From: Bacillus sp. T33-2
Lineage (GTDB): Bacteria; Bacillota; Bacilli; Bacillales; Cytobacillaceae
Assembly (NCBI RefSeq): GCF_002860205.1
Contig: NZ_PGVB01000007.1
Location: 1 to 64,000, forward strand
Direction of reading: 5' to 3'
Length of the DNA stretch: 64,000 nucleotides
Made by a program: the position numbers and the translations under genes. The stretch's first letter is position 1, and every line of letters starts with the position of its first letter. A model generated the notes under the pieces. The model saw nothing but the letters and a program-made list of their open reading frames with translations, was not told the origin of the DNA and did not search any database. Below are positions 16,760 through 27,045 of this stretch, in pieces.

Positions 16760-17983
16760 TTAACTGACCATCTTTTTTGCTACATAAAAACGGCGACCCA
16801 ACCAGGCTAATAGAAGAACTACTCCTCCTGCAGCTGCTTGTTGGTTGGTTTCCGCTTGTTGTTTCTCGTAATCTTTCATGCCCAGTTGAAAATTATGTTT
16901 AAAGATCGGCTCAGCTATTTTGTATTTACTTGGTACTTGATATGTTTCTCCTGCAAGACCCATGCTGAAAGCGGCCGCAGCAATCTTTTTAATTTCTTTA
17001 TTGGACTCGAATCCTTCTTTGTACCAGCCTACCAGCTTTACGTTACCAAGCTTTGGAGCCTCGTATTCTAACATGGTAAAAGCGGCTTCATATCCTTGCT
17101 TAACATACATTTCTTTTAGTTCACTTTGCCCTTTCTGATATCCTTCTTCGTATGCCTTAGCGTATTCTTCTTTCACATCTGTTGGTACATTATGTACGTC
17201 ATTCTTTCCTTCTTCATACCCCTTTTTAGAAAACTCTTCCTTTTGTGCGGCATCCCGTTCACTAACTGCTCTTTTGAATCCTTCTTCATAGGAGGCTTTC
17301 ACAGAATCGTTTTGTTCATACTCTTTTGGGATTACGATTTGGTCTTGTTTTTGTCCTAGTTGGTACCCGGCTTTGTCAGCTGTTTCTTTTTCAGCTTTTA
17401 GCTTTTGGGCTCCTTCTTCCCATCCTTTTTGGAATCCCGTGTTAAATCCTTCTTTATAAGCGTCAGAGCCGGTTGTGTCCACAGAATTGGACTGACCATG
17501 ATATCCTGCTTCTTTTCCGGCTGCGTACCCTTCCTTTTCACCTTTTGCTTTGTCCTGGCTTGCGGTTTTTGCGGCAATTTGAGCTTGGCTTCCATTTAAT
17601 TTTGCTGTGTCATACCCGCCGGCTTCACAAGGAATCCCGTCGTCCACTTTATTCCCCCACCCATCCAGCCTTTCCGGGTCATAATCTGCAGTGTAGCCTT
17701 TCGCATTCCAGTACGCCACGACCTCGTCGTATGAGGCAAAGTCGGTGCAATCCTTGTCATTTGATTGTGATGGAGTGGACTGTGGCGTTGAACCTGAAGA
17801 AGATCCACCCGATGACGTTCCTCCCCCATTATGATAGTGGTAGCCTGTACACAGCCCTTTCGCTTTTGCTGACGGTCCACAATTGTGTCCCCCGCTTGAA
17901 TCCGTTCTCCCTCCATGCGCATATGCTGACATTCCAACTGATAAAATTAGCAAAAACACCAGCCATGCAACTAGCTTTTTCAA
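16760..17983 (-). CDS. Secreted YHYH/Excalibur protein with C-terminal membrane anchor
   Basis: The 407-residue protein has a signal peptide (1-22, cleavage near AYA-HGG), a YHYH domain (HNCGPSAKAKGLCTGYHYHNG, split by a Ser/Gly/Pro linker), an Excalibur-like calcium-binding segment (DCTDFASYDEVVAYW, then DGIPCE), and a long region of YxEGYxxG-type units (residues about 140-330). It ends in a hydrophobic segment plus basic tail (GGVVLLLAWLGRRFYVAKK), a sortase-independent anchor. It is probably on the outer face of the membrane. The repeated EGY/EGF units at 20-25-residue spacing may bind ions or wall polymer; this is inference. Confidence 0.8.
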   Translation of the reverse strand: MKKLVAWLVFLLILSVGMSAYAHGGRTDSSGGHNCGPSAKAKGLCTGYHYHNGGGTSSGGSSSGSTPQSTPSQSNDKDCTDFASYDEVVAYWNAKGYTADYDPERLDGWGNKVDDGIPCEAGGYDTAKLNGSQAQIAAKTASQDKAKGEKEGYAAGKEAGYHGQSNSVDTTGSDAYKEGFNTGFQKGWEEGAQKLKAEKETADKAGYQLGQKQDQIVIPKEYEQNDSVKASYEEGFKRAVSERDAAQKEEFSKKGYEEGKNDVHNVPTDVKEEYAKAYEEGYQKGQSELKEMYVKQGYEAAFTMLEYEAPKLGNVKLVGWYKEGFESNKEIKKIAAAAFSMGLAGETYQVPSKYKIAEPIFKHNFQLGMKDYEKQQAETNQQAAAGGVVLLLAWLGRRFYVAKKMVS

Positions 17984-17999
17984 TTGGTTCTCCCCCTTG

Positions 18000-18238
18000 T
18001 ATTTCTTTAAAATGTCTTTTTATCTGAAAATTATGACTTATACTAATAATTGTTACATGTTTTCCTTTTTATTACAATAAAAAATAGTAAAAACAAGGTT
18101 TTACTTTGTTTTTTGCAATGCAATTTGATCCTCCACTAAGAATACATATGAAAATAATGGTGAACATTTCCATTTTTCGCTGTGGAAATATGTTATTATT
18201 AAATTGATGGAAATATTTTCATTGGAGGTATTAATACA
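18000..18238. other. Divergent intergenic region
   Basis: Holds the promoters of the YHYH operon (left) and the NERD gene (right). A hairpin AGTAAAA/TTTTACT lies at about 18085-18108. Nothing else supported. Confidence 0.35.
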
Positions 18239-19006
18239 ATGGGCTGGTATTTGTTTCTTGCAGTAATGATTGCTTTGTCTTGGTATGTGAAATTAAACTA
18301 CCCTACAATTAGAGGTAGATTCGGAGAAAAGCAAGTTTCAAATCTATTAAATAACCTGGATGACACCAAGTACATTCTGCTCAATGATTTATATATACCT
18401 AAAGAAAACGGACAAACCACCCAAATCGATCACGTTCTGGTTTCCCATAAAGGTTTATTTGTCATTGAAACAAAAAACTATAAAGGATGGATTACTGGTT
18501 CAGAATACAGCCAGTACTGGACTCAGCATAATTACAAGAGACAGGACAAGCTCTATAACCCAATCTGGCAAAACGTAGGCCATATTAAAGCTCTAAAGGA
18601 ATATCTTGGAGATATTTTAAATGATGTTCCCGTTCATTCCATTATTGTTTTCAGCAAGCAAGCTACTTTGAAGTTTAAAGAACCTTTTAAAAAAGCAACA
18701 GTTATTAAAATGGGAGATCTCCTCTCAACAATCGAAGATGAAGGCGGTGCTGGTGAAACTGTTTCAAACTTTAAGCGGCACAAAATAAAACAGCTCCTTT
18801 CCGTGCTTTATGTAAAAGATAAGAAGACGCAAAAAGAGCTCAGCAAAAAGCATATCGCTGACATTAAGAACGATATGAAGGTTAAAAACAGTAAAGTGTT
18901 AAGCAATATCTGTCCCCGTTGTGGGAGCGCACTTGTTTCGAGAAAAGGAAGAAAAGGAGAATTCAAGGGTTGCAGCAGTTTTCCAAAATGCCGGTTTACT
19001 GCATGA
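18239..19006 (+). CDS. NERD-domain protein with topoisomerase-type zinc finger
   Basis: The 255-residue protein starts with a membrane segment (WYLFLAVMIALSWYV), followed by a NERD (nuclease-related) domain about 25-150 (RGRFGEKQV, then DHVLVSHKGLFVIETKNYKGW). At the C-terminus is a CPRCGS...CSSFPKCRF zinc finger like those of type I topoisomerases. The D...ExK pattern in NERD is that of restriction-like nucleases, so DNA processing at the membrane is likely but unproved. The ATG at 18239 follows TTGGAGGT. Confidence 0.85.
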   Translation: MGWYLFLAVMIALSWYVKLNYPTIRGRFGEKQVSNLLNNLDDTKYILLNDLYIPKENGQTTQIDHVLVSHKGLFVIETKNYKGWITGSEYSQYWTQHNYKRQDKLYNPIWQNVGHIKALKEYLGDILNDVPVHSIIVFSKQATLKFKEPFKKATVIKMGDLLSTIEDEGGAGETVSNFKRHKIKQLLSVLYVKDKKTQKELSKKHIADIKNDMKVKNSKVLSNICPRCGSALVSRKGRKGEFKGCSSFPKCRFTA

Positions 19007-19051
19007 CACAACTATCATGCAAATGTACCTCATACTTGTTTCTAAATAAAA

Positions 19052-19088
19052 ATCTCCGGCGCCATAATAAGGTACCGGAGATTTTTAT
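19052..19088. terminator. Bidirectional terminator after the NERD gene
   Basis: AAATCTCCGG and CCGGAGATTT form a 10-bp stem flanked by A-rich and T-rich runs on the two sides. Confidence 0.85.
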
Positions 19089-19184
19089 TTTAGCTAAGTT
19101 GCGATGCAAGTATAACCCTACTTTAACTGTTTTAATTTACGGAGTACTTCATCCTCTTTGGTGTAATCATACTGTCCCCCCTTT

Positions 19185-20096
19185 TAAACTATTTTTCAAC
19201 TCCCACTGGATTGTTTTTCTGAGGAAGTTTCATAGAACCTTCTCTATGTATCCCAGTCTTTGCGAATAAGCGGGTCAGTATTTATATTTACCACTTGCGA
19301 GTCATCTAGAAATTCTTTGTTAACTTTGAGACCTGGCCATGCCATCCATAGTACACTTTGCCTATATCCTCAATCCATTTCTTATTGGTTGGTGTTTCTG
19401 TTTTTCCAATATTATAAATCTTGGAATCACGAAGTGGAGTTTCAACTGCTTTTACGATTCCAGCTGCAATATTCTCAACATACCCTTTTGTCCATTTCCA
19501 ATTACCATAGCCCTCGTCAAGGATAATCACGGGCCGGTTATCTTTCATCCGTTGAATATATTCCAATGCCCTGTGATGATAATTAAATGTACCATAAACC
19601 ACAGGAAGCCTTAGTATCGTAGACTGGATGTCTGGATGATTTAATAGTTCTCTTGCTCATAGAGAATCTTTTCGTATTTTCCCCTTGCTTCTACATGTTG
19701 AAAGATAAAGAGATTTCCGCGCACCTCAGAAGCTTCAGTAATGATTTCATTCTCAGGGTCACTTTTCTCAGTTCCTACAATCCTTCCAAACGACTTATAC
19801 ACGTACATGCTGCTTAGAGCCACTATACTCTTCGTCAATCTGCTGGCAACTTACAACAGTTCCTTGGCATCGTCGATTGTCATTGGTATCATATCCAGAA
19901 TAACATCCGGATTTAAATTCATGAATTTATCCTTATAATTGTAAAGATTTTTTCTATCACCATAAATATTTTGTACAGGCTGACCGGTCTTATGATTTCG
20001 CCGATGAAATAAGGCGACATTGTGTCCCCTCTCCAAAAGCTGATCGACCACAAATCGGCCTATAAATCTAGTACCGCCTATAACCAATACTTTCAT
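19185..20096 (-). pseudogene. NAD-dependent epimerase/dehydratase, multiply frameshifted
   Basis: Three frames in succession read as one SDR-type protein: MKVLVIGGTRFIGRF (Rossmann glycine motif) to about 19851, then VALSSMYVYKSFGRI to about 19641, then LPVVYGTFNYHHRA to about 19306. A fourth weak piece reaches about 19185. The catalytic YxxxK-like region lies in the second piece. At least two frameshifts plus an in-frame stop separate the pieces, so no functional protein is made. The start is ATG 20096 after GGGAGTG (GTG 20105 also in frame). Confidence 0.85.
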
Positions 20097-20296
20097 CTGA
20101 CTCACTCCCTTAAGATATTCACTACCTTACCTGATATGCTGCAAAGTCCATGTCGTGGCTGTTAGTCACTTCGATATATCTTATTAACGATTGTTGTACG
20201 TCCGAAGATACGGTCCCCTTATATTTTTTAGTAATTATCTATCTTGTTAACTTCGAGCACTGCTCCAACAAAATAATTTACTGATAGCGATTAGCA

Positions 20297-20325
20297 GAAA
20301 AACGCCCGATACTGGGCGTTTTTGA
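20297..20325. terminator. Terminator of the kyn operon
   Basis: AAAACGCCC and GGGCGTTTTT form a strong stem with T-runs on both sides, about 45 nt after the kynB stop. Confidence 0.9.
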
Positions 20326-20367
20326 AAGATGTACTCGTTTTGCAGACCTTATAAAATAGGCTACCTG

Positions 20368-20994
20368 TCACTCTACCTTACGCACAACTGCACGTACCGG
20401 ACTTCCATCTGCTTCTACAAGCGGGAGCGGCAGTGCTGCTAGTTCGTAATCTCCAGGTTCTATGTTGTCGAGGACAAGTCCTTCCAGTATATGAATCCCG
20501 CATCGTGCCAATTCATGATGGGCAGGCAGTTCCTTGCTTTCCAGAGGATCAACGGAAGGCAAATCAAGTCCGAGAAGCTGAACACCTGCCCTGGCAAGAT
20601 AATCTGCCAAACCCGGTTCAACAAAAGGTATTGATTCCGGGAAAACGCTTCGGTCCTGCCATGCTCCTGTACGAATGAGAAGCCGTTTGACTCCTTTTAG
20701 GTTTAATTCTTCTAATTGATTGACACCCAAACAGGCTGTATTGGGAATATGTATGATCCGTGCCGGACCAATATACAAATTTACGTTCAGATCGATTACC
20801 CGTTTGCCATCATCTTCAAAATGAAAAGGCGCATCAATATGCGTGCCAGTATGGACACTCATTGAAATTTGGCCAACATTGACAGATCCGCTGTCCTGCT
20901 TGCTCCAGCTCACCTTGTAGTTAAACGGCGCATCCCCCGGCCAGACAGCAATTCTGTCATCCAGCCTCTGTGAAATATCGATCCATGAACTCAT
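20368..20994 (-). CDS. kynB: Kynurenine formamidase (arylformamidase)
   Basis: The 208-residue metal-dependent hydrolase converts N-formylkynurenine to kynurenine and formate. The cyclase-family signature HTGTHIDAPFHF is visible near residue 50, as are PHHELA-like metal residues later (PAHHELARCGI). The start follows AAGGGAGGTTAG. It is the last gene of the kyn operon, and its length is typical (about 205-210 aa). Confidence 0.94.
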   Translation of the reverse strand: MSSWIDISQRLDDRIAVWPGDAPFNYKVSWSKQDSGSVNVGQISMSVHTGTHIDAPFHFEDDGKRVIDLNVNLYIGPARIIHIPNTACLGVNQLEELNLKGVKRLLIRTGAWQDRSVFPESIPFVEPGLADYLARAGVQLLGLDLPSVDPLESKELPAHHELARCGIHILEGLVLDNIEPGDYELAALPLPLVEADGSPVRAVVRKVE

Positions 20995-21121
20995 TTGTTC
21001 TAACCTCCCTTGAGCGTTGTTCTGCGCAGCATAGATTGCCCGGTGCAGTGGAATGTGAATGCTGCCATAGATTAACGGGTTTTAACATTAATAAGAGAAG
21101 CATAAGAACCGTCAACATCCT

Positions 21122-21979
21122 TCAAAGCTTTGTCCTTAAGCTCCACAATTCGGGGAAAAAGCGGTGGTCCAGCACTTTTTTCAAATAGGTCACTCCTGAG
21201 GAGCCGCCTGTCCCCTGTTTAAGGCCGATGATGCGTTCGACAGTGCTCATATGGTTAAAGCGCCATAATTGCTGCTGGCTTCCAATGTCCAATAGCTTTT
21301 CGGCCAATTCGTACAAATCCCAGTATTGGTCGACATTCCGATATACGGTTAGCCATGCCTGTTCTACACTGCTGTTCGGTTGATATGCCTGTGACCAATC
21401 TCTGTCAAGAACTTCTTTGTCAACAGGCAGGCCCCGGACTGCCAGCGCCTTGATTGACACATCATAGATGCTCGGCTCGTGCAGTCCCATCATCAGCAGT
21501 CCATGAAGCTCAGGGTCATGCGTGTATACTGATAATGTATGCCCATTTTTTTGGCCCAGCGCGAATTCAATCAGGCGGTTTTGATACGACTGAAAACCGG
21601 ACGAATGGCCAAGCTTATCCCGGAATTCCATATATTCTGAAGGGGTCAGTGTTGACAGTACGTTCCATGACTGAATCAATTGCTGCTGTATTTTTGATAC
21701 ACGCGAGAGCATCTTAAAGGATGGCTCCAGTTCATCACGGCGAATGCAATCAATAGCCTCAGCCAATTCATGGATGATAAGCTTCATCCATAGCTCACTG
21801 GTCTGGTGGATAATGATGAACAACATCTCGTCATGGTGGGCAGATATTCGCTGTTGGCTGGTTAATATTTTATCAAGCTGGAGATAGCTGCCGTAAGACA
21901 TTTCCTTTTGGAAGTCCGTATGTATGCTCTTCTCCAGACTAGCTGTTTCCTTTGGTTCTTCATTATTGATGTTCCCCAT
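21122..21979 (-). CDS. kynA: Tryptophan 2,3-dioxygenase
   Basis: The 285-residue heme enzyme oxidises L-tryptophan to N-formylkynurenine. Seen: [32 protein letters not shown] (substrate and heme pocket), distal RxxxY-type residues, and [20 protein letters not shown] with the proximal His region and GTGGS loop. An ATG at 21979 is 7 nt after AGGAG; the ATG at 21985 is too close to it. It lies between the permease and kynB. Confidence 0.95.
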   Translation of the reverse strand: MGNINNEEPKETASLEKSIHTDFQKEMSYGSYLQLDKILTSQQRISAHHDEMLFIIIHQTSELWMKLIIHELAEAIDCIRRDELEPSFKMLSRVSKIQQQLIQSWNVLSTLTPSEYMEFRDKLGHSSGFQSYQNRLIEFALGQKNGHTLSVYTHDPELHGLLMMGLHEPSIYDVSIKALAVRGLPVDKEVLDRDWSQAYQPNSSVEQAWLTVYRNVDQYWDLYELAEKLLDIGSQQQLWRFNHMSTVERIIGLKQGTGGSSGVTYLKKVLDHRFFPELWSLRTKL

Positions 21980-22009
21980 AGGCATACTCCTTTCCTAGGA
22001 CTGCTTCTA

Positions 22010-23427
22010 TTAATCAATTTTTACTTCTGAAAAAATGGACTCATCATTCGACACGTGATAGACAGCGTTTTTCTTTTTCCATATAAAGTAGGCTATCGAA
22101 AGGATCACAAGCCATGGTATTCCGAATTGGAGCAATATCTTGAAATTCGTGAACCAGGTAGAAATGATGAGGCTAAGCAACAGCAGGGCTCCTAATATGG
22201 TCAAGTATGGGAATCCGATCATCCTGACAGGCAATTTCCGTCCGCCCGATTTCTCCCATTTTCGCCTGAAAAATAAATGCGACACAAATACCATAAGCCA
22301 CGTGAATATTGCACCGAACATCGAAACACCCATCATGACCGCATAGGACGATTCTGGGACCATTGCAGTTACCGCGGCAGCTACAAAAATGCCCAGCGTC
22401 GATATGGCAAGCGCCCTTACCGGCACCTTTTTCTTGTTTACCTTTCCGAAAAAAGCAGGTGCGTATTTACTGCGAGATAATGTAAACATCATACGGGTGG
22501 AGGCGTACAGCTGACTATTCATTGCTGACAAGGCGGCTGTAAGCACAATAAAATTGACGATCCCGGAAGCTCCTGCAATATTCAAGATTTCCATGACTTT
22601 AACGAACGGGCTTTTATCGACACCAGCTGATTTCCACGGAGCAATCATCACAGCATGATAGCCATTGTCAAAACGTAAAAAGTGGTCAGGCGGAATACCG
22701 TAGCCTTCAGAGCCGTGGGGACTGCGACGTCAGGATCCTTCGCTTCCCCTGCAGTCACAGCGATCATTTCCGTGCCTAAAAAACTAAACAGGGATATGAA
22801 AATAGCGACCCACATTCCCCACCAGCCAAATGGCAAAAATCCACCATCATTCACCAGGTTTTGAGTTCCAATCCCAGGCTGCTCGGGCGCTCCGAACAGA
22901 ATATATGTACCAAGCAGTAAGAATATCACAATTGCGCTTATCTTAATCATCGAAAACCAATACTCGAACGTAGCAAACGTGTTGACATGCGTGGCATTAA
23001 TATATATCAACACCCCAGCGAATAACAGGATCCATACCATGCCTGGAACATCTGGAAACCAGTACTTCATATATACAGCGATTGCGCTGACCTCCACACC
23101 AACTGCAAGGACATTGGCGACCCAGTAAGAATAACGGACAATGAAGCCGGAGTAAGGATTAATATACCTTTCGGCAATTGTCCCAAATGAACCCGAAGTA
23201 GGGTGTGCCACTGTCATTTCGGCAAGGCATCCCATCAGCAGCAAAACGATGAAAGCCCCTATTGCATAACTGATCAGCACACTCGGACCTGCCGTTCCAA
23301 TGGCAAGGCCGCTGCCAAGAAACAGCCCTGTTCCGATTGCGCACCCCATCGCAATCATTGTCAGCTGGTTTGTTTTTAAATCACGATTCAGGCCATTGTC
23401 TTGCTCGTGAATAATTGGATTTCCCAT
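22010..23427 (-). pseudogene. APC-family amino acid permease, split by a frameshift
   Basis: The first frame (23427 to 22648) gives the N-terminal half of an APC transporter (MIAMGCAIGTGLFLGSG signature, about seven membrane segments). The second (22651 to 22010) gives the remaining segments. The junction reads TMAIML-stop in one frame and MMIAPWK in the other, overlapping as GTGA. Family proteins run through this point without interruption, so one base has been lost or missed. The two pieces could be made separately by coupled re-initiation, but a split APC carrier is unlikely to work. Its place in the kyn operon implies uptake of tryptophan, kynurenine or an aromatic relative. Confidence 0.8.
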
Positions 23428-23497
23428 ATCTCATTCCCCTTTTTCATTATGTGGGATTGCTGAGGAGCCTCCTTGTTCTCCCTCTGCACTCTTTCCC

Positions 23498-24784
23498 TTA
23501 TGCCACAACTCCCCGTTCATTTTTAAACTTTTCAAACTGCTTTTCCACCATGATTTGCTTTAGGACTTGAACAGCATTCCACACTTCCTCATATGAAGTA
23601 TAGAGCGCCACCGGAGCAAGCCGAACGACATTAGGCGAGCGAAAGTCTGGTACGACACCCTTTTCCTTTAATGCTTTGCAAATCCTGGCCGCCTCTGCAT
23701 GCTCTAGGCTGACGTGTCCGCCTCGCCGCGCCTCGTCCCGGGGATTTCCGATAGAAAAGCCCATTCCTGCCAGTTCATTCTCTATTAAAGCAATTAAATA
23801 TTGGTTGATTTGCAGTGATTTTTGCCGGATGTTTTCAATGCCTGCGTCAGCAAACATTTCAAGTGAACCAATCAGTGGGGCAAGACTTAACACGTGGGGT
23901 GTACCGATTTGATAGGCGCCAGCTGTTTCCGCAGCTGTAAGTGTATGCTCCATGTCAAACTGCTTATCCTTCCGTGAACCGAACCAGCCGGCAAGTCCTG
24001 CCCGTGTTCCGAAATGCCTGCGGTTCACATATAAAGCGGCAACACTCCCTGGCCCGCCGTTCAAGTGCTTATAGTTGCACCAATAGGCAAAATCCACTTT
24101 CCATTCAGAAAAAGAATGAGGAATTGCACCAATCGAATGGCAGGCGTCAAATCCGATGAGGATGCTGCGCTTATGGGCCTCTTCTGCCAGCCGTTTCATG
24201 TCCAAAATTTGTCCGCTTCGATATAGAACCGTCGGCAGGATGACTAACGCGATGTCATCCCTCATCGCCGCGATGATGTCTTCTTCATCTAAAAATCTCC
24301 CATCCCGGCTCTTCACACGGACAAGATTAGTGTCAGGATCATAGCCGTGCATGTGCAGCTGGCTTTGCAACGCATAAGTATCGGACGGGAAGTTCAGCTC
24401 GTCAGCCAGGATCTTCGTACGTTTTCCCTCCGGTTTGTAGAATGTGGCGGCCAGTTGATGCAGATTGACTGTTGTGGAACCGGTTACGATTACTTCTTCC
24501 GGGTCTGCCCCGACCAGTGGTGCCATCATCTCACCTAGCTTTTCAGACAGGCCGAACCACGGGTATTTGCCTTTCATCCAGCCGTCAATGCCAAGTGTTT
24601 TCCAATCTTCCAATACTTTAAGTAGCGTCGTTTCTGCCCTTTTCGAAAGAAGCCCTAGTGAATTTCCATCCAGGTAAATTGAACCAGGCTGTACGTAGAA
24701 TTCATTTCGAAAGTGTGCAAGCTGGTCATTCAGGTCGAGTTGTCGGGCAAATTCCTGCGTTGGCTCAAATGGATATGTCTGCAT
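23498..24784 (-). CDS. kynU: Kynureninase
   Basis: The 428-residue PLP enzyme cleaves kynurenine to anthranilate and alanine. Family marks include [13 protein letters not shown] near the N-terminus, [14 protein letters not shown], and the PLP-Lys context [13 protein letters not shown]. An in-frame start at 24808 exists, but the ATG at 24784 lies 6 nt after AGGAGG and is the better one (24787 is too close). It is the first gene of the operon, so with kynA and kynB the cell can take tryptophan to anthranilate. Confidence 0.95.
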   Translation of the reverse strand: MQTYPFEPTQEFARQLDLNDQLAHFRNEFYVQPGSIYLDGNSLGLLSKRAETTLLKVLEDWKTLGIDGWMKGKYPWFGLSEKLGEMMAPLVGADPEEVIVTGSTTVNLHQLAATFYKPEGKRTKILADELNFPSDTYALQSQLHMHGYDPDTNLVRVKSRDGRFLDEEDIIAAMRDDIALVILPTVLYRSGQILDMKRLAEEAHKRSILIGFDACHSIGAIPHSFSEWKVDFAYWCNYKHLNGGPGSVAALYVNRRHFGTRAGLAGWFGSRKDKQFDMEHTLTAAETAGAYQIGTPHVLSLAPLIGSLEMFADAGIENIRQKSLQINQYLIALIENELAGMGFSIGNPRDEARRGGHVSLEHAEAARICKALKEKGVVPDFRSPNVVRLAPVALYTSYEEVWNAVQVLKQIMVEKQFEKFKNERGVVA

Positions 24785-24943
24785 CATCTTCCTCCTCAGA
24801 ATTTTCATAAAGCACTGCTAGCCAAATCGTAGCAAAGAGAAAGTCATGCCGTCAAACTTTAATCCGAATATTCCAAAAATTAACGATAAATAAAAAAAAG
24901 ATGAGGATATGCCGCAGATTGGCTGACCACTTTTTTGCCATTG

Positions 24944-24975
24944 CAAAAAGAGCGCCCGGTTAAAGGCACTCTTGT
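24944..24975 (-). terminator. Terminator of the AraC-family gene
   Basis: AAGAGTGCC and GGCGCTCTT pair on the minus strand and are followed by TTT, about 20 nt after the regulator's stop. Confidence 0.75.
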
Positions 24976-24993
24976 TTTCTATCTGGCAAAACT

Positions 24994-25854
24994 TTATTTC
25001 CGCTTGATTGGAATCCATACTTCCGACCTGTAGTCGTCAGTGTACGGATTTCCTGGCGGGTAAAGTTCGAATTCAGGTCCGCCAGCGTGTTCGTATCCAG
25101 TAGATGGAAACCACTCGCCGTAAATTCTTTGCCATACATTTTGAATGGCATCCGGCATGGCACCATGTGCTTCAAACACTGCCCACGTTGCTTTCGGAAC
25201 CGTTTTTTCTTCAAGCCCATCCTTGATGCCTTTTTTTACGTTGATTCCGCCAATAAAGTACGTCATTTCGTCCTGCTTCTGATTAAATTCCATACATACG
25301 CCCAGCACGTCTGGAGTCCCTGTAATGTTACAAATTTCCTCAGAGGTTCCATTCTGATTGACTTCTTCCCAAAAAAGAGGAATCACTTTTAAATTCGTAC
25401 CATCCTTTAACGACACCCTTTTTCCTTTTCCCAATACTGTAAATTCCTCGCGGTCGACAATTCTGTAATTCATTTCCGTCACTCCTTTAATTTGAATTTG
25501 AAAGGATATCCGCGGGAACGCCTTTAAATCTCGTCCCTGTCCTCTCACCTGGGATGGCGGAAAACCATGCAGCTTTCGAAATGCCTTAGAAAATGACTCT
25601 GGCGTTTCATAGCCATACTTTAAAGCAACATCGATGATTTTCTTGTCCGAATGTGCCAAATCCTGAGCCGCCACTGTCAGTCTCCTGTTTCTGACATAGT
25701 CAGCAAGAGTAAAGCCAGTAAGAAGGTGGAACATTCTCTGGAAATGATACTTTGAATAGAAAGATAATCTTGCAAGTTCATCGATATACACTTCTTTATC
25801 AAGATGGTCCTCAATGTATTCAAGGCATTTGTTTAATCGCTGCATTGCTTCCAT
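24994..25854 (-). CDS. AraC-family regulator with GyrI-like effector domain
   Basis: The 286-residue protein has two HTH motifs at residues 1-110 (YIDELARLSFYSKYHFQRMFH and IIDVALKYGYETPESFSKAFRKLHGF). The C-terminal 160 residues are a GyrI-like/AraE ligand-binding domain, the Rob/SoxS-plus-effector layout used by multidrug-responsive activators. It lies upstream of kynU on the same strand but is separated by its own terminator, so control of kyn is only a possibility. Confidence 0.9.
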   Translation of the reverse strand: MEAMQRLNKCLEYIEDHLDKEVYIDELARLSFYSKYHFQRMFHLLTGFTLADYVRNRRLTVAAQDLAHSDKKIIDVALKYGYETPESFSKAFRKLHGFPPSQVRGQGRDLKAFPRISFQIQIKGVTEMNYRIVDREEFTVLGKGKRVSLKDGTNLKVIPLFWEEVNQNGTSEEICNITGTPDVLGVCMEFNQKQDEMTYFIGGINVKKGIKDGLEEKTVPKATWAVFEAHGAMPDAIQNVWQRIYGEWFPSTGYEHAGGPEFELYPPGNPYTDDYRSEVWIPIKRK

Positions 25855-26009
25855 GTTTATCCTCCCATTGACTAAAGTTTAGCATCATATTTTCATAGCA
25901 TCCGGTCCTTTTGTGCGTTGTGTTGACAGGCGGGATGGAGCAATTAGAACTTCTCGGATCCATAACTGTTTCAACGAGATTAAGACACTCGACGACAGGA
26001 TAGACTTTG

Positions 26010-26588
26010 CTACAGGACAGTTTTAATATAATACTTGGTTAACGCAAGGTATTCCCGAATATAAGATTTAAGTACAGCTTGATAAGGCGTTTCAGCTGGC
26101 AAGCCTGATATTTCAAGACCTTCATCATTTGCAATCATTTTTGCCCGAAAAATATGAAAATCATTTGTCACCACCAGCCCAGTTTTCGCAGTTTCAGGTA
26201 TTAGAGCTTTTGAAAACCTTATATTTTCGTATGTATCAGTAGACTTGTCCTCCAGTAAAATGCGTGACCCGTCTATTCCCTGTTTCACTAACTCTCTTTT
26301 GATAGATTCCGCCTCTGGAATGTCTTCACCGGAGCCCTTCCCACCAGAGGCAATTGCGATGCAGTTTTCATGGTCCTTCAGAAAATCAGCTGCTTTGTCT
26401 ATCCTGGATTGAAGCGCCAATGACGGAACTGTGCCTTTCACTCTTGCACCAAGAACAATCACATAATCTACATTTTTTGGAACTTTCATGTGGCTATGCT
26501 GGTAAATTTTAAAGTGAAGGAAACCTACATAAACAAGCCCGACCGCTGCCAGTATATGTATTGGTTTAGTTAACATTCTAGTTTTCAT
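26010..26588 (-). CDS. YdcF/SanA-type DUF218 membrane protein
   Basis: The 192-residue protein has one N-terminal membrane segment followed by the DUF218 fold: VIVLGARV, SGGKGSGEDIPEA, LLEDKSTDTYENI and VTNDFHIFRA. Family members are implicated in envelope polysaccharide metabolism and vancomycin sensitivity (SanA). The ATG at 26588 follows GAAGGAG; the upstream in-frame start at 26666 lacks one. Confidence 0.85.
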   Translation of the reverse strand: MKTRMLTKPIHILAAVGLVYVGFLHFKIYQHSHMKVPKNVDYVIVLGARVKGTVPSLALQSRIDKAADFLKDHENCIAIASGGKGSGEDIPEAESIKRELVKQGIDGSRILLEDKSTDTYENIRFSKALIPETAKTGLVVTNDFHIFRAKMIANDEGLEISGLPAETPYQAVLKSYIREYLALTKYYIKTVL

Positions 26589-26753
26589 GTAATCTCCTTC
26601 CAATCCTTCAGTCCTGACACACAGTTCAGGTCCATTAAATCGATCCCCATTTAAAAGTAATAACAATGTAAAAGCACAACTTATCAGGCGGGCTATAACT
26701 CAGATATTCTTGTCGCATAGCTTAGTTTGTTTAGCATTTTATTCCAAGTATAA

Positions 26754-26787
26754 CAAAAAAACACCTTATTGAAGCCAGGTGTTAAAA
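26754..26787. terminator. Hairpin with A/T runs on both sides
   Basis: AACACCT (26760-26766) and AGGTGTT (26777-26783) pair, with A-runs on both flanks. It could terminate the MATE transcript, although it lies about 260 nt beyond that gene. Confidence 0.55.
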
Positions 26788-26832
26788 AATGATTTTTGAA
26801 TTGTAGACTAACGGCCATGATTTAGATTCACC

Positions 26833-26877
26833 CTAAAGGACAATTTTGCTCGTCTTCCAACGGATTTTGTCCTTTAG
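26833..26877. repeat. Perfect 11-bp inverted repeat
   Basis: CTAAAGGACAA and TTGTCCTTTAG flank a 23-nt spacer in the 380-nt gap between the DUF218 and MATE genes. There is no T-run directly after either arm. Its GTCCTTTAG arm resembles a motif in the degenerate repeats at 55.3-55.5 kb. Confidence 0.6.
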
Positions 26878-27045
26878 AGCCTGCCTCTAGGATAGTTCTT
26901 CCATTTCCTCAAGGGATAAGCCATGCTTTCCTATCTAATGATGGACTATATCCTTCACATTCTTATTAAGGACACTTTATCCGTTGCACTCGAGTTTTTT
27001 ACCAATATACTTGTGAATTTATGCCTTTTACCGGAGAAGTTTAAC

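Noticed and set aside
17473-18027. 184-aa plus-strand frame opposite the YHYH gene
   Set aside because: Shadow of the low-complexity coding sequence on the other strand; composition is not protein-like.
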